From positions 1 to 23,638 of the IMG/VR virus record IMGVR_UViG_3300032296_001408: a DNA stretch of 23,638 nucleotides; one strand, 5' to 3'. Source of the stretch: a virus. The notes under the pieces were generated by a model. The model was not told the DNA's origin. It did not search any database and saw only the letters and a program-made list of their open reading frames with translations. Positions 6,130 through 12,644 of the stretch are shown one piece after another; position 1 is the first letter of the stretch; the number at the start of each line of letters is the position of its first letter. Made by a program: the position numbers and the translations under genes.

Positions 6130-6605
6130 ATCCGTACCTGATTCTGGGTGCTGTACTAGCCATTGGCGCGGCGGCAACAGGGGGGTATTATTCAGGTAGA
6201 AACAGTGGCATGGCAGAGGTGCAACAGGCGTGGGATAAAGAGAAGACTGCCCAATACACCCAGTACGCCAAGGCGATGGAAGAGTCTGTTGAGAAGCAGC
6301 AACAGCTTCAGATGGGCGCAGATAGATTAAGACAGGAGAAGGATCGTGAGATTCGGGATATTGCTGCTAGGAATACCGCTCTTGTTAACAGCCTGCGCGA
6401 CCGCCAAAGTCGCCCCACCACCCAAACAGGTACCGTGCCCAATTCCACCGGCGCTGGATCCACCGTCACAGCTTGTACTGGAGCCGAGCTTTACAGACCG
6501 GATGCAGAATTTCTTGCAAGGGAAGCTGCCAGAGCAGATGAACTCCGTGTCGCCCTCAAACAATGCTTCGCCCAATACGAAGCGGTAAGACAAACGGTGA
6601 AATGA
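6126..6605 (+). CDS. Rz: Rz-like inner-membrane spanin subunit
   Basis: 159 residues with an N-terminal membrane anchor at about 4-25 (YLILGAVLAIGAAATGGYYS) followed by a long charged helix (AEVQQAWDKEKTAQYTQYAK ... EESVEKQQQLQ), the plan of an i-spanin. It would lie in the inner membrane with its coiled coil in the periplasm and pair with the outer-membrane lipoprotein encoded inside it (6346-6588) to fuse the two membranes in the last step of lysis. A Thr/Ser/Pro/Gly-rich middle (residues 96-115) coincides with the stretch where the nested gene encodes its proline-rich part. GGAG is five bases before ATG 6126, and the ATGA overlap ties it to the endolysin. Both spanin halves being present supports a Gram-negative host. 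Confidence 0.85.
   Translation: MNPYLILGAVLAIGAAATGGYYSGRNSGMAEVQQAWDKEKTAQYTQYAKAMEESVEKQQQLQMGADRLRQEKDREIRDIAARNTALVNSLRDRQSRPTTQTGTVPNSTGAGSTVTACTGAELYRPDAEFLAREAARADELRVALKQCFAQYEAVRQTVK
6346..6588 (+). CDS. Rz1: Rz1-like outer-membrane lipoprotein spanin subunit, nested in Rz
   Basis: 80 residues, read in another frame wholly inside Rz. The N-terminus is a lipoprotein signal peptide (MRFGILLLGIPLLLTAC) with lipobox L14-T15-A16 and the lipidated Cys at 17, so the mature protein has about 64 residues. Just after follows a proline-rich part (VAPPPKQVPCPIPPALDPP), a hallmark of Rz1. A GTG start at 6346 has AGGAG (6334-6338) seven bases before it. Embedded Rz1 genes are known from lambda and many other phages. 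A second Cys at 30 could form an intermolecular disulfide, as o-spanins sometimes do. Confidence is high because lipobox, proline content, ribosome binding site and position agree. Confidence 0.88.
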   Translation: MRFGILLLGIPLLLTACATAKVAPPPKQVPCPIPPALDPPSQLVLEPSFTDRMQNFLQGKLPEQMNSVSPSNNASPNTKR

Positions 6606-6606
6606 G

Positions 6607-8715
6607 ATGCCCTTAAAAAAGTTACTGTTTCGCCCCGGCGTTAACCGTGAAAACACTCGGTACACAACCGAAGGGGGTTACTACGACTGCGACAAGATCA
6701 GGTTCCGTCAAGGCACGCCAGAAAAAGTAGGTGGTTGGGCACCGATAAGTATCAACACGTTCTTAGGAGTATGCCGGTCACTTTGGGCGTGGGTTACGCT
6801 TCAATTTGTTACTTTGATTGGGGTAGGTACAAACCTCAAGTTTTACATCTCTCGTGGTGGCGACTACTACGACATCACACCTATTCGTGCGGCGGCAACG
6901 CTAAACGGCCCCTTCGCTGCGTCTAATGGCTCTCCAGTAATTACTGTTACCGACAGCGCTCACGGCTGCATAACCGGGGACTTTGTTACTTACAACGGTG
7001 CGGCTAGTCTGGGCGGTGCAATTACTGCGGCTGTTTTGAATACTGAGCATCAAGTTACTGTTCTTAGCGCCAATACTTATACGATCAACGTAGGGGTTAA
7101 CGCAACCGCTGGCGACTCTGGGAATGGTGGCACCACTGTCCGTGCGGTTTATCAAATCAATACAGGCGCTGCAACGGCTATCCCCCTAAGTGGCTGGGGT
7201 GCAGGTGGTTGGGGTAGTGGCACTTGGGGTTTTGGGCAGACAGCTTTTGGTTCGATGAGCCTGTGGAGCCAGAGTAACTTCGGTCAAGATTTAGTGTTTG
7301 GCCCTCGTGGTGGGGCTATCTATTATTGGTTTACTGATATTGGGCCTACCCCTGTGACCGTTACGATTACGGTTGCATCCCCTGCGGTTTTAACTACGGC
7401 GGCACCGCTCTTTAACGATACACCGGTTGTGCTTGAGACTTCGGATGCGCTGCCTACAGGACTGACTACTGGTACAACTTATTACGTTCGTAATGCGATA
7501 ACTACTGGCGGCTCTACTACGTTTAATGTGTCTGCAACACCAACTGGGGCGCTCATAAATACTAGTGGCGCTGGCTCTGGTACGCAGTACATTTCTCCAC
7601 GTGCAGTTAACTTAGCCGATTTTGGTGGGGCGTCTGACGTACCAGTGGTGCAGAACTTCATCTTTGTGTCGGACATCTTCCGGTTTGTGTTTGCATTTGG
7701 GGCTAATGACTACACCAGCACTACGCAGAACCCGATGTTAATTAGGTGGTCTGATCAAGAGGATGCGGTTAACTGGACCCCAGCAGCAACTACACAGGCG
7801 GGCAGTCTTGAGCTTTCGCATGGGTCAGAGATCATCAGTGCCGTACAGACACGTCAAGAAATTGTGGTGTTCACCGACAGTACGGTTTATTCGTTGCAAT
7901 ACCTCGGCCCGCCTTACGTATGGAGCGCTCAGCTTCTTGGTGACAACATATCCATCGAAGGTCAGAACTGCGTAGCGGTTGCTTCCGGTATCGTATATTG
8001 GATGGGTGTAGATAAGTTCTACAAGTATGACGGTCGGGTGCAGACTTTGCGTTGTGATCTTCGTCAATACATCTTTAACGATATTAATCAGTCGCAAGCC
8101 GAACAGATATTTGCTGGTACCAATGAAGGCTTCAACGAAGTCTGGTGGTTCTACTGCTCTGCTAATTCAACCGTGGTCGATAAGTACGTTGTGTACAACT
8201 ACCTAGAAGATATTTGGTACTACGGCACAATGGGGCGCACCGCATGGCTAGACAGCGGCATTCTTGATTTCCCGCTTGCTGCTACTTATAACAACACGTT
8301 GGTGTATCACGAGAATGGCCTTGACGACAACACCAACGGCACGCCGGTCGCGATGAATGCGTACATAACGTCTTCAGAATTTGACATTGAGGACGGGCAT
8401 AACTTTGGATTTATCTGGCGTATCGTGCCCGACATCACGTTCCGTGGGTCTACAACCAATGCTCCGCAAGCGACTATGACGCTGCTGCCGTTAAAAAGTT
8501 CTGGTTCTGGCTATACCAACCCACCGTCTGTAGGCGGGTCTGATTCTGGTTCGGTGACGCGGACTGCCACGGTTCCTGTGGAAGCCTTTACTCAGTATGT
8601 TTACGTGCGAGTCCGTGGACGGCAGATGGCGTTTAAGGTCGAATCTAATCAGCTTGGGGCTACGTGGCAGTTAGGTGCTCCCCGAATCGATATTAAGCCC
8701 GACGGCAGGCGTTGA
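6607..8715 (+). CDS. Tail nozzle / DNA stabilisation-type structural protein
   Basis: 702 residues without membrane segments. The N-terminus (LLFRPGVNRENTRYTTEGGYYDCDKIRF) and the central part (MLIRWSDQEDAVNWTP, SGSEI-like LSHGSEIISAVQTRQEIVVF, VYSLQYLGPPYVW, GIVYWMGVDKFYKYDG) have the repeating bladed strands of podoviral tail proteins of the T7 gp12 nozzle / P22 gp10 kind, which close the portal channel and hold the DNA. Two stretches look inserted: residues about 100-182 (SPVITVTDSAHG, GDFVTYNGA, like the FCCH-type small beta domain of phage proteins) and 249-331 (ALPTGLTTGTTYYVRN). The start lies two bases after the Rz stop with only a weak ribosome binding site, so it may be coupled. The ejection-type genes downstream fit a nozzle. 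Which of the two families it belongs to is not decided here. Confidence 0.65.
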   Translation: MPLKKLLFRPGVNRENTRYTTEGGYYDCDKIRFRQGTPEKVGGWAPISINTFLGVCRSLWAWVTLQFVTLIGVGTNLKFYISRGGDYYDITPIRAAATLNGPFAASNGSPVITVTDSAHGCITGDFVTYNGAASLGGAITAAVLNTEHQVTVLSANTYTINVGVNATAGDSGNGGTTVRAVYQINTGAATAIPLSGWGAGGWGSGTWGFGQTAFGSMSLWSQSNFGQDLVFGPRGGAIYYWFTDIGPTPVTVTITVASPAVLTTAAPLFNDTPVVLETSDALPTGLTTGTTYYVRNAITTGGSTTFNVSATPTGALINTSGAGSGTQYISPRAVNLADFGGASDVPVVQNFIFVSDIFRFVFAFGANDYTSTTQNPMLIRWSDQEDAVNWTPAATTQAGSLELSHGSEIISAVQTRQEIVVFTDSTVYSLQYLGPPYVWSAQLLGDNISIEGQNCVAVASGIVYWMGVDKFYKYDGRVQTLRCDLRQYIFNDINQSQAEQIFAGTNEGFNEVWWFYCSANSTVVDKYVVYNYLEDIWYYGTMGRTAWLDSGILDFPLAATYNNTLVYHENGLDDNTNGTPVAMNAYITSSEFDIEDGHNFGFIWRIVPDITFRGSTTNAPQATMTLLPLKSSGSGYTNPPSVGGSDSGSVTRTATVPVEAFTQYVYVRVRGRQMAFKVESNQLGATWQLGAPRIDIKPDGRR

Positions 8716-8716
8716 G

Positions 8717-9883
8717 ATGACGTCGATTATTCCGTCAAAAGCACCCAGTCTGCCTCTAGCTACTGTTGAGTACGAGGCTAGGTATCAGGATCAGCTTTCT
8801 AACATTCTGCGGTTGTACTTCAACACAATCGACAACGCGCTTGGCGAGATTATCCGCACCCTAGATTACACAGGGCCATTTGATACACTGTATGCAAATA
8901 CAGTACAGGCAACAAATGTAAACGCAACAAATGTAAACACTACCAATCTGGCATCCCTGTTTGCAACCATACAACAGCTTCAAGCCACTACGATTGCCGC
9001 CGCCAATATTCAGGGGGGCAACGGTGTTTTCAATGATTTAACAGGATCGAATGTAAACGCCAGTATGTTTACCGGCTCCGGCAGGCAGATAAATCTCCCT
9101 CACGGTGCTTTTTCTGACAACCAAGACCAGTTTGTTTTTGCAACCGATACAGCGTATCCGATCCGGTTCGATACTATTGATTTTAGTTACGGGGTATCAA
9201 TTTCATCTCGTACCGCAGCGTTTACAGCAACTATTGACGACGGTACTCCTCCCGGTGCTGGAACAGTAATGACGGTGTCCGCAGTATCTTCTGGGTCGTT
9301 GATTGCTGGGATGTTGGTAACTGGTGGTAGTACTTCTGCCAATACTTACATTGTCAAGCAACTTACCGGAACTACAGGCAGCACCGGCACTTATCAGGTC
9401 AGCGTTTCGCAGGAAAGAACGTCCGCTTCTCTTACGGCAGCAGTTCAGTCCAAGATTTCCTTTGCGTACCCCGGCGTCTATAACATCCAGTTCAGTATTC
9501 AATTTGCTAACCAAGACTCATCCATCTCAACAGTGGATGTTTGGGGTGCTTTAGGCGGCACATACATACCAGCAACCAATACTCGGTTTGATATCATATC
9601 TAGCCACGGTGGGAGTGACGGGCATATCTGTGCGGCGTTGAATCTTTTTATTTCCGTCGATGATGTCAACGCGGACTTCTTTGAGCTGTTTTGGTGGGCA
9701 AGCGACGTTGATACCTACATGGAATACAAACCGGCAGGAACTGCCCCTACCCGACCGACTACCCCATCCATCATTTTGACAGCGGCTTTTGTATCGGCTC
9801 CTGTACCGGCTAAGACTCAAATCACCCCAATTGGGGTATCCGGCTATGGTCGTATAGGCGCTCCAACCATTGTAATCACTTGA
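8717..9883 (+). CDS. Virion protein with helical N-terminus and C1q-like jelly roll
   Basis: 388 residues from ATG 8717, two bases after the nozzle stop; an upstream in-frame start at 8675 would run into the nozzle gene and is less likely. Residues 17-49 are a conserved helix (VEYEARYQDQLSNILRLYFN) likely to bind the tail. Residues 57-100 are an NT-rich shaft (ATNVNATNVNTTN) leading to a C-terminal C1q/TNF-like beta sandwich (about 138-375: AYPIRFDTIDFSYGVSIS, ISFAYPGVYNIQFSIQF, FFELFWWAS, SIILTAAFVS). Residues about 165-245 look like a small domain inserted between two strands of that fold (TVMTVSAVSSGSLIAGMLV, TYIVKQLTGTTGSTGTYQVS). The build, anchor-shaft-trimeric head, fits a fiber or tail appendage attached near the nozzle. 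Role inferred. Confidence 0.65.
   Translation: MTSIIPSKAPSLPLATVEYEARYQDQLSNILRLYFNTIDNALGEIIRTLDYTGPFDTLYANTVQATNVNATNVNTTNLASLFATIQQLQATTIAAANIQGGNGVFNDLTGSNVNASMFTGSGRQINLPHGAFSDNQDQFVFATDTAYPIRFDTIDFSYGVSISSRTAAFTATIDDGTPPGAGTVMTVSAVSSGSLIAGMLVTGGSTSANTYIVKQLTGTTGSTGTYQVSVSQERTSASLTAAVQSKISFAYPGVYNIQFSIQFANQDSSISTVDVWGALGGTYIPATNTRFDIISSHGGSDGHICAALNLFISVDDVNADFFELFWWASDVDTYMEYKPAGTAPTRPTTPSIILTAAFVSAPVPAKTQITPIGVSGYGRIGAPTIVIT
8909..8938 (+). repeat. 15-bp perfect tandem repeat in the jelly-roll protein gene
   Basis: GCAACAAATGTAAAC occurs twice in direct succession (8909-8923 and 8924-8938), encoding repeated ATNVN units of the shaft. A two-copy repeat of this size is prone to slippage. 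Confidence 0.85.
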
Positions 9884-9918
9884 CAGATCAAACATAATAT
9901 GACCAGCTACGAATTTAG

Positions 9919-9923
9919 GAGGC
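9919..9923 (+). promoter_or_regulatory. Strong ribosome binding site for the Gly-rich virion gene
   Basis: AGGAGG (9918-9923) lies four bases before ATG 9928 in a 44-base gap after the jelly-roll gene. It is the most consensus-like site in the window, suggesting high expression. No promoter is recognisable in the gap. Confidence 0.65.
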
Positions 9924-9927
9924 TCTT

Positions 9928-10908
9928 ATGGGCACAGGGGTAGGCGAGGCGCTATTAATTGGCGCGGCAACAGGTGCTGGTACGTCAGCCCTAACGGGAG
10001 GTGATCCGCTCAAAGGCGCTCTATTTGGTGCTATAGGTGGCGGGGTTACGTCCGGTCTTGGTGGGGCTTTGGGTGGCGCGAAGGCAGGGGCTACGGCGGG
10101 GGCAACAGGCTCTTTGGCTAATGTTTCTGATGATATCGCTTTGGCTACTATGAATGCTGCCGGTAGAACACCTATTGACCCTTCGACTCTTTTGTCTGGG
10201 GCAAGTAAAGCCCCCACAGTCGGACTATCCCCTACTAGTGCTGGAGCTTCAAACATTACTGGTAATTTTGGCGCTAACGTACCTACTGGGTCGTTAATTA
10301 CTCCTACGACTGTTCCAGAAACCGGTTTTTTTGACGTATTTAAGTCTACTCCGGGTGGCCCTGATTTTAAGCAACGTCTTGGTAACTACATGGTGCAAAA
10401 CCCCGGACAAGCGGCAATGTCTGGCGGTAGTCTTGCTAATACACTGTTTAATCAGCCTGACTTCTCGGCACCATCTGATGAGTATGATGGCCCGCTAAAG
10501 CGCTTCCGTTTTAATCCATCTACTTATCGCCCCGCGTTTGCCGAGGGTGGTGGCATCACTGATATTGATCTTGGTAGCACAGCTAGACTGACTGGCTCTC
10601 CAGTTACTATGATGGCTGATGGTGGTATAGCTGATCTTGGTGGATATTCCGATGGTGGGCGACTTTTGAAGGGACCCGGAGATGGCATGTCTGATTCGAT
10701 TCCTGCTCGTATTGGTCGCCGCCAACCTGCTCGGCTTGCTAACAACGAGTTTGTGGTTCCTGCTGATGTGGTATCGCACTTAGGTAATGGTTCGACCGAT
10801 GCTGGCGCAAAACAACTTTATGCCATGATGGACAGAGTGCGCCTTGCCCGTACTGGCAATAAAAAGCAAGGTAAAGAAATAAACCCACAGAAGTACGTGC
10901 CAGCTTAA
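9928..10908 (+). CDS. Gly/Ala-rich virion protein, probable ejection protein
   Basis: 326 residues. Residues 1-62 are Gly/Ala with GxxxG-type spacing (GAATGAGTSALTGG, GALFGAIGGGVTSGLGG), able to form a packed or membrane-inserting helix pair. The middle is low in charge. Residues about 205-245 carry repeated GG motifs (FAEGGGITDIDLG, MADGGIADLGG, YSDGGRLL). The C-terminal 85 residues (KGPGDGMSDSIPARIG, NEFVVPADVVSHLGNGSTDA, AKQLYAMMDRVRLARTG, INPQKYVPA) look like a folded, conserved domain found at the ends of structural proteins of environmental phages. It opens a run of virion-type genes placed after the nozzle gene, where T7 keeps its internal core genes, so an internal/ejection role is likely. 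No enzyme motif is seen. The function is inferred from place. Confidence 0.55.
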   Translation: MGTGVGEALLIGAATGAGTSALTGGDPLKGALFGAIGGGVTSGLGGALGGAKAGATAGATGSLANVSDDIALATMNAAGRTPIDPSTLLSGASKAPTVGLSPTSAGASNITGNFGANVPTGSLITPTTVPETGFFDVFKSTPGGPDFKQRLGNYMVQNPGQAAMSGGSLANTLFNQPDFSAPSDEYDGPLKRFRFNPSTYRPAFAEGGGITDIDLGSTARLTGSPVTMMADGGIADLGGYSDGGRLLKGPGDGMSDSIPARIGRRQPARLANNEFVVPADVVSHLGNGSTDAGAKQLYAMMDRVRLARTGNKKQGKEINPQKYVPA

Positions 10909-10917
10909 GGATTTGTT

Positions 10918-12216
10918 ATGAGCTATTCAAGACGACAATTAGAAGCTTTAGGTGAACCGTTTGGTTCTTGCGCCACTCGTGTAAAGCCGGGCGGCTATGG
11001 GCGCATCTATGGCGTAGGCAACGAACCAGAACCTGAAGGCAGCAGACCATCCGGCGAAGACTATTACTACCAGACCGGTACTATGGGAAGTGGGCCATAC
11101 GGTGGGCAACCAGCTGGGTTTATGGTCGCTAACCCTGAATATAAGGGCGCAGAGTACGTGCCGTATACAGGTGAAGGAGTTCCTTCTGGCGACGACTATT
11201 ACTATAACCGGGGTTCTTTAGGCGCTCCCGCCGGTTACATGGTTGCAAACCCCGAGTACCAAGCAGATGTACCGGCGTACGTTCCTTATGTAGCGCCCAC
11301 CACAACAGCTACGTCTACAACTACTGGCGGTGGCGGTACAACTACAAATACTGGCGGTGGCGGTACAACTACTGGTGGAAATGTCACAGCGCAAACAACA
11401 CAGTTATTACAAGATAGGCTGGGAACAACGCCGACCCAAGATCAAGTTAATTATTGGAGCGGTATATTTGGATTAGATAACCAAATTACACCTGATGAAG
11501 TCACTCGACTAGATTCGGCTATTGGCAATACTGGTAGAACTCCCGGCCCGTCTACGCTTGCAAATACTATTTTAGGTACTCAACAGCAACAACAGCAACA
11601 GCAACAGCAACAACAGCAACAGCAACAACAGCAACAGCAAGTTAATCAGGGTGGGGTAGCCCCACCGCCGGGGTTCTTAGGCACTCGACCTTCGTTTACT
11701 GGTGTACGTAATCCATTCTATGAAGGATCGGATACACGTTCTGATTTAGTGAACATGGCATATCAACGTCTTTTAAATAGACCACCAGACGCCGCAGGGC
11801 TTGCCAACTATAGCCAAGAAATGATGCGTGGTTTAACTGGACAAGGGTTGGTTTCTGCACTGGCAAACTCACCAGAGTTCCAAAGGACTCAAGATTTCCA
11901 ACGTGCGTATACTTCGACATTCCGTCCCGGTTATCAAGAGTTTGGGCCAAGTGGTCAGTACAACCAGCCAATCTATTTAAGTAACTACACAGACTATGCA
12001 AGGGCACCCGGATTTACGCAGCCTACGTACAACACGGAGATGATGACTCCGCAAGACGTGGGGTATGGGTTTGGGTCATTTAATCCATTTGCATATGGCA
12101 GCACTAATCCATTTGCGGGTGACACTGCTGCACCAACAAGCGAAGGTAGCCCGGCGGCTGCAAGTGGGGGCAGAATTAAAGACGATGACGGTATTACTGC
12201 GCTATTGAAACGATGA
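10918..12216 (+). CDS. Virion-type protein with poly-Gln tract and DUF4214-like domain
   Basis: 432 residues. Residues 1-31 (MSYSRRQLEALGEPFG, VKPGGYGRIYG) are shared with the 464-aa protein two genes on. Residues 44-88 and 89-124 are two repeats (PSG[ED]DYYY ... PAG[FY]MVANPEY ... YVPY). A Thr/Gly linker (127-155) precedes a stretch reading LLQDRLGTTPTQDQVNYWSG, then a run of 20 Gln at 222-241. Residues about 275-322 resemble DUF4214 (MAYQRLLNRPPDAAGLANYS ... LVSALANSPEFQ), a domain often found in secreted or surface proteins with sugar-related context. The C-terminus is ASGGRIKDDDGITALLKR. AAGGA six bases before ATG 10918 overlaps the upstream stop. The stop forms ATGA with the GNAT-like gene. 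Virion role is inferred from neighbours. Confidence 0.6.
   Translation: MSYSRRQLEALGEPFGSCATRVKPGGYGRIYGVGNEPEPEGSRPSGEDYYYQTGTMGSGPYGGQPAGFMVANPEYKGAEYVPYTGEGVPSGDDYYYNRGSLGAPAGYMVANPEYQADVPAYVPYVAPTTTATSTTTGGGGTTTNTGGGGTTTGGNVTAQTTQLLQDRLGTTPTQDQVNYWSGIFGLDNQITPDEVTRLDSAIGNTGRTPGPSTLANTILGTQQQQQQQQQQQQQQQQQQQQVNQGGVAPPPGFLGTRPSFTGVRNPFYEGSDTRSDLVNMAYQRLLNRPPDAAGLANYSQEMMRGLTGQGLVSALANSPEFQRTQDFQRAYTSTFRPGYQEFGPSGQYNQPIYLSNYTDYARAPGFTQPTYNTEMMTPQDVGYGFGSFNPFAYGSTNPFAGDTAAPTSEGSPAAASGGRIKDDDGITALLKR
11581..11640 (+). repeat. CAA/CAG trinucleotide run encoding 20 Gln
   Basis: Sixty bases of mixed CAA and CAG codons. CAACAG units recur irregularly, which is consistent with expansion and contraction by slippage, although the mixed codons partly interrupt a perfect repeat. 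It separates two predicted globular parts of the protein. Confidence 0.95.
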
Positions 12217-12644
12217 ATTTATCGGTACAGTCAGTTGCTACGGAATACATAAGCCAAGTATGGCCTATGATAGAAAGTTATCTGCAAGAAGCACTGACAA
12301 AAGGTTGTGAGGATATTGAATGGAGTGCTGGCTACAACATCCATCACGTTCAGGCTTTCTTAACTACCGGGCAGTGGTTGTTATTAGTCGCAGCAGATGA
12401 AGCTGGAACAATACATGGAGCGGCTGCGGTGTCTTTTGCGAATTACCCATTACATCGCGTTGCGTTTATCACATTGATTGGCGGTAAGCTTATTTCCAAT
12501 CAAGAAACCTTCGCGCAATTAAAGAACATTCTGAAGCAACGGGGGGCTACAAAAATCCAAGGATATGGTCGAGAGTCAATCGTTCGGCTGTGGAAGCGTT
12601 ATGGATTTGAGCCACGTACTACTTTAGTGGAAGTGCAACTATGA
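12213..12644 (+). CDS. GNAT-fold-like protein in the virion operon
   Basis: 143 residues, no membrane segment. The middle (WLLLVAADEAGTIHGAAAVSF, HRVAFITLIGGKLI) looks like the paired central strands of a GNAT fold, and the end (FAQLKNILKQRGATKIQGYG, VRLWKRYGFEPRTTLVEVQL) like the last helix-strand part with the usual KRYGFE. The acetyl-CoA loop Q/R-x-x-G-x-G/A is not evident, so the protein may be a structural or scaffolding relative without activity. It overlaps both neighbours by ATGA (12213-12216 and 12641-12644), so it is expressed with the virion genes. Its size and place after the nozzle region recall T7 gp13; that analogy is inference. Such small GNAT-like genes recur in structural clusters of environmental podoviruses as far as I know. 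Confidence 0.6.
   Translation: MNLSVQSVATEYISQVWPMIESYLQEALTKGCEDIEWSAGYNIHHVQAFLTTGQWLLLVAADEAGTIHGAAAVSFANYPLHRVAFITLIGGKLISNQETFAQLKNILKQRGATKIQGYGRESIVRLWKRYGFEPRTTLVEVQL

Noticed and set aside
6327-6665. Minus-strand frame of 112 codons across the Rz/Rz1 region
   Set aside because: It opposes two well-supported overlapping spanin genes and has no family features.
8675-8716. Earlier start for the jelly-roll protein, overlapping the nozzle gene by 41 bases
   Set aside because: ATG 8717 directly follows the nozzle stop and begins a more typical N-terminus (MTSIIPSKAPSLPLATVEY); the added residues mirror the nozzle reading frame.
9880-9898. TTGACA followed by CATAAT before the Gly-rich gene, resembling a sigma-70 promoter
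   Set aside because: Only 7 bases separate the two boxes where about 17 are needed, and no -10-like box lies at the right distance from TTGACA.
11581-11640. CAA/CAG run as part of a CRISPR or other spaced array
   Set aside because: The run is continuous and in frame within a protein gene, with no spacers or constant repeat-spacer unit.
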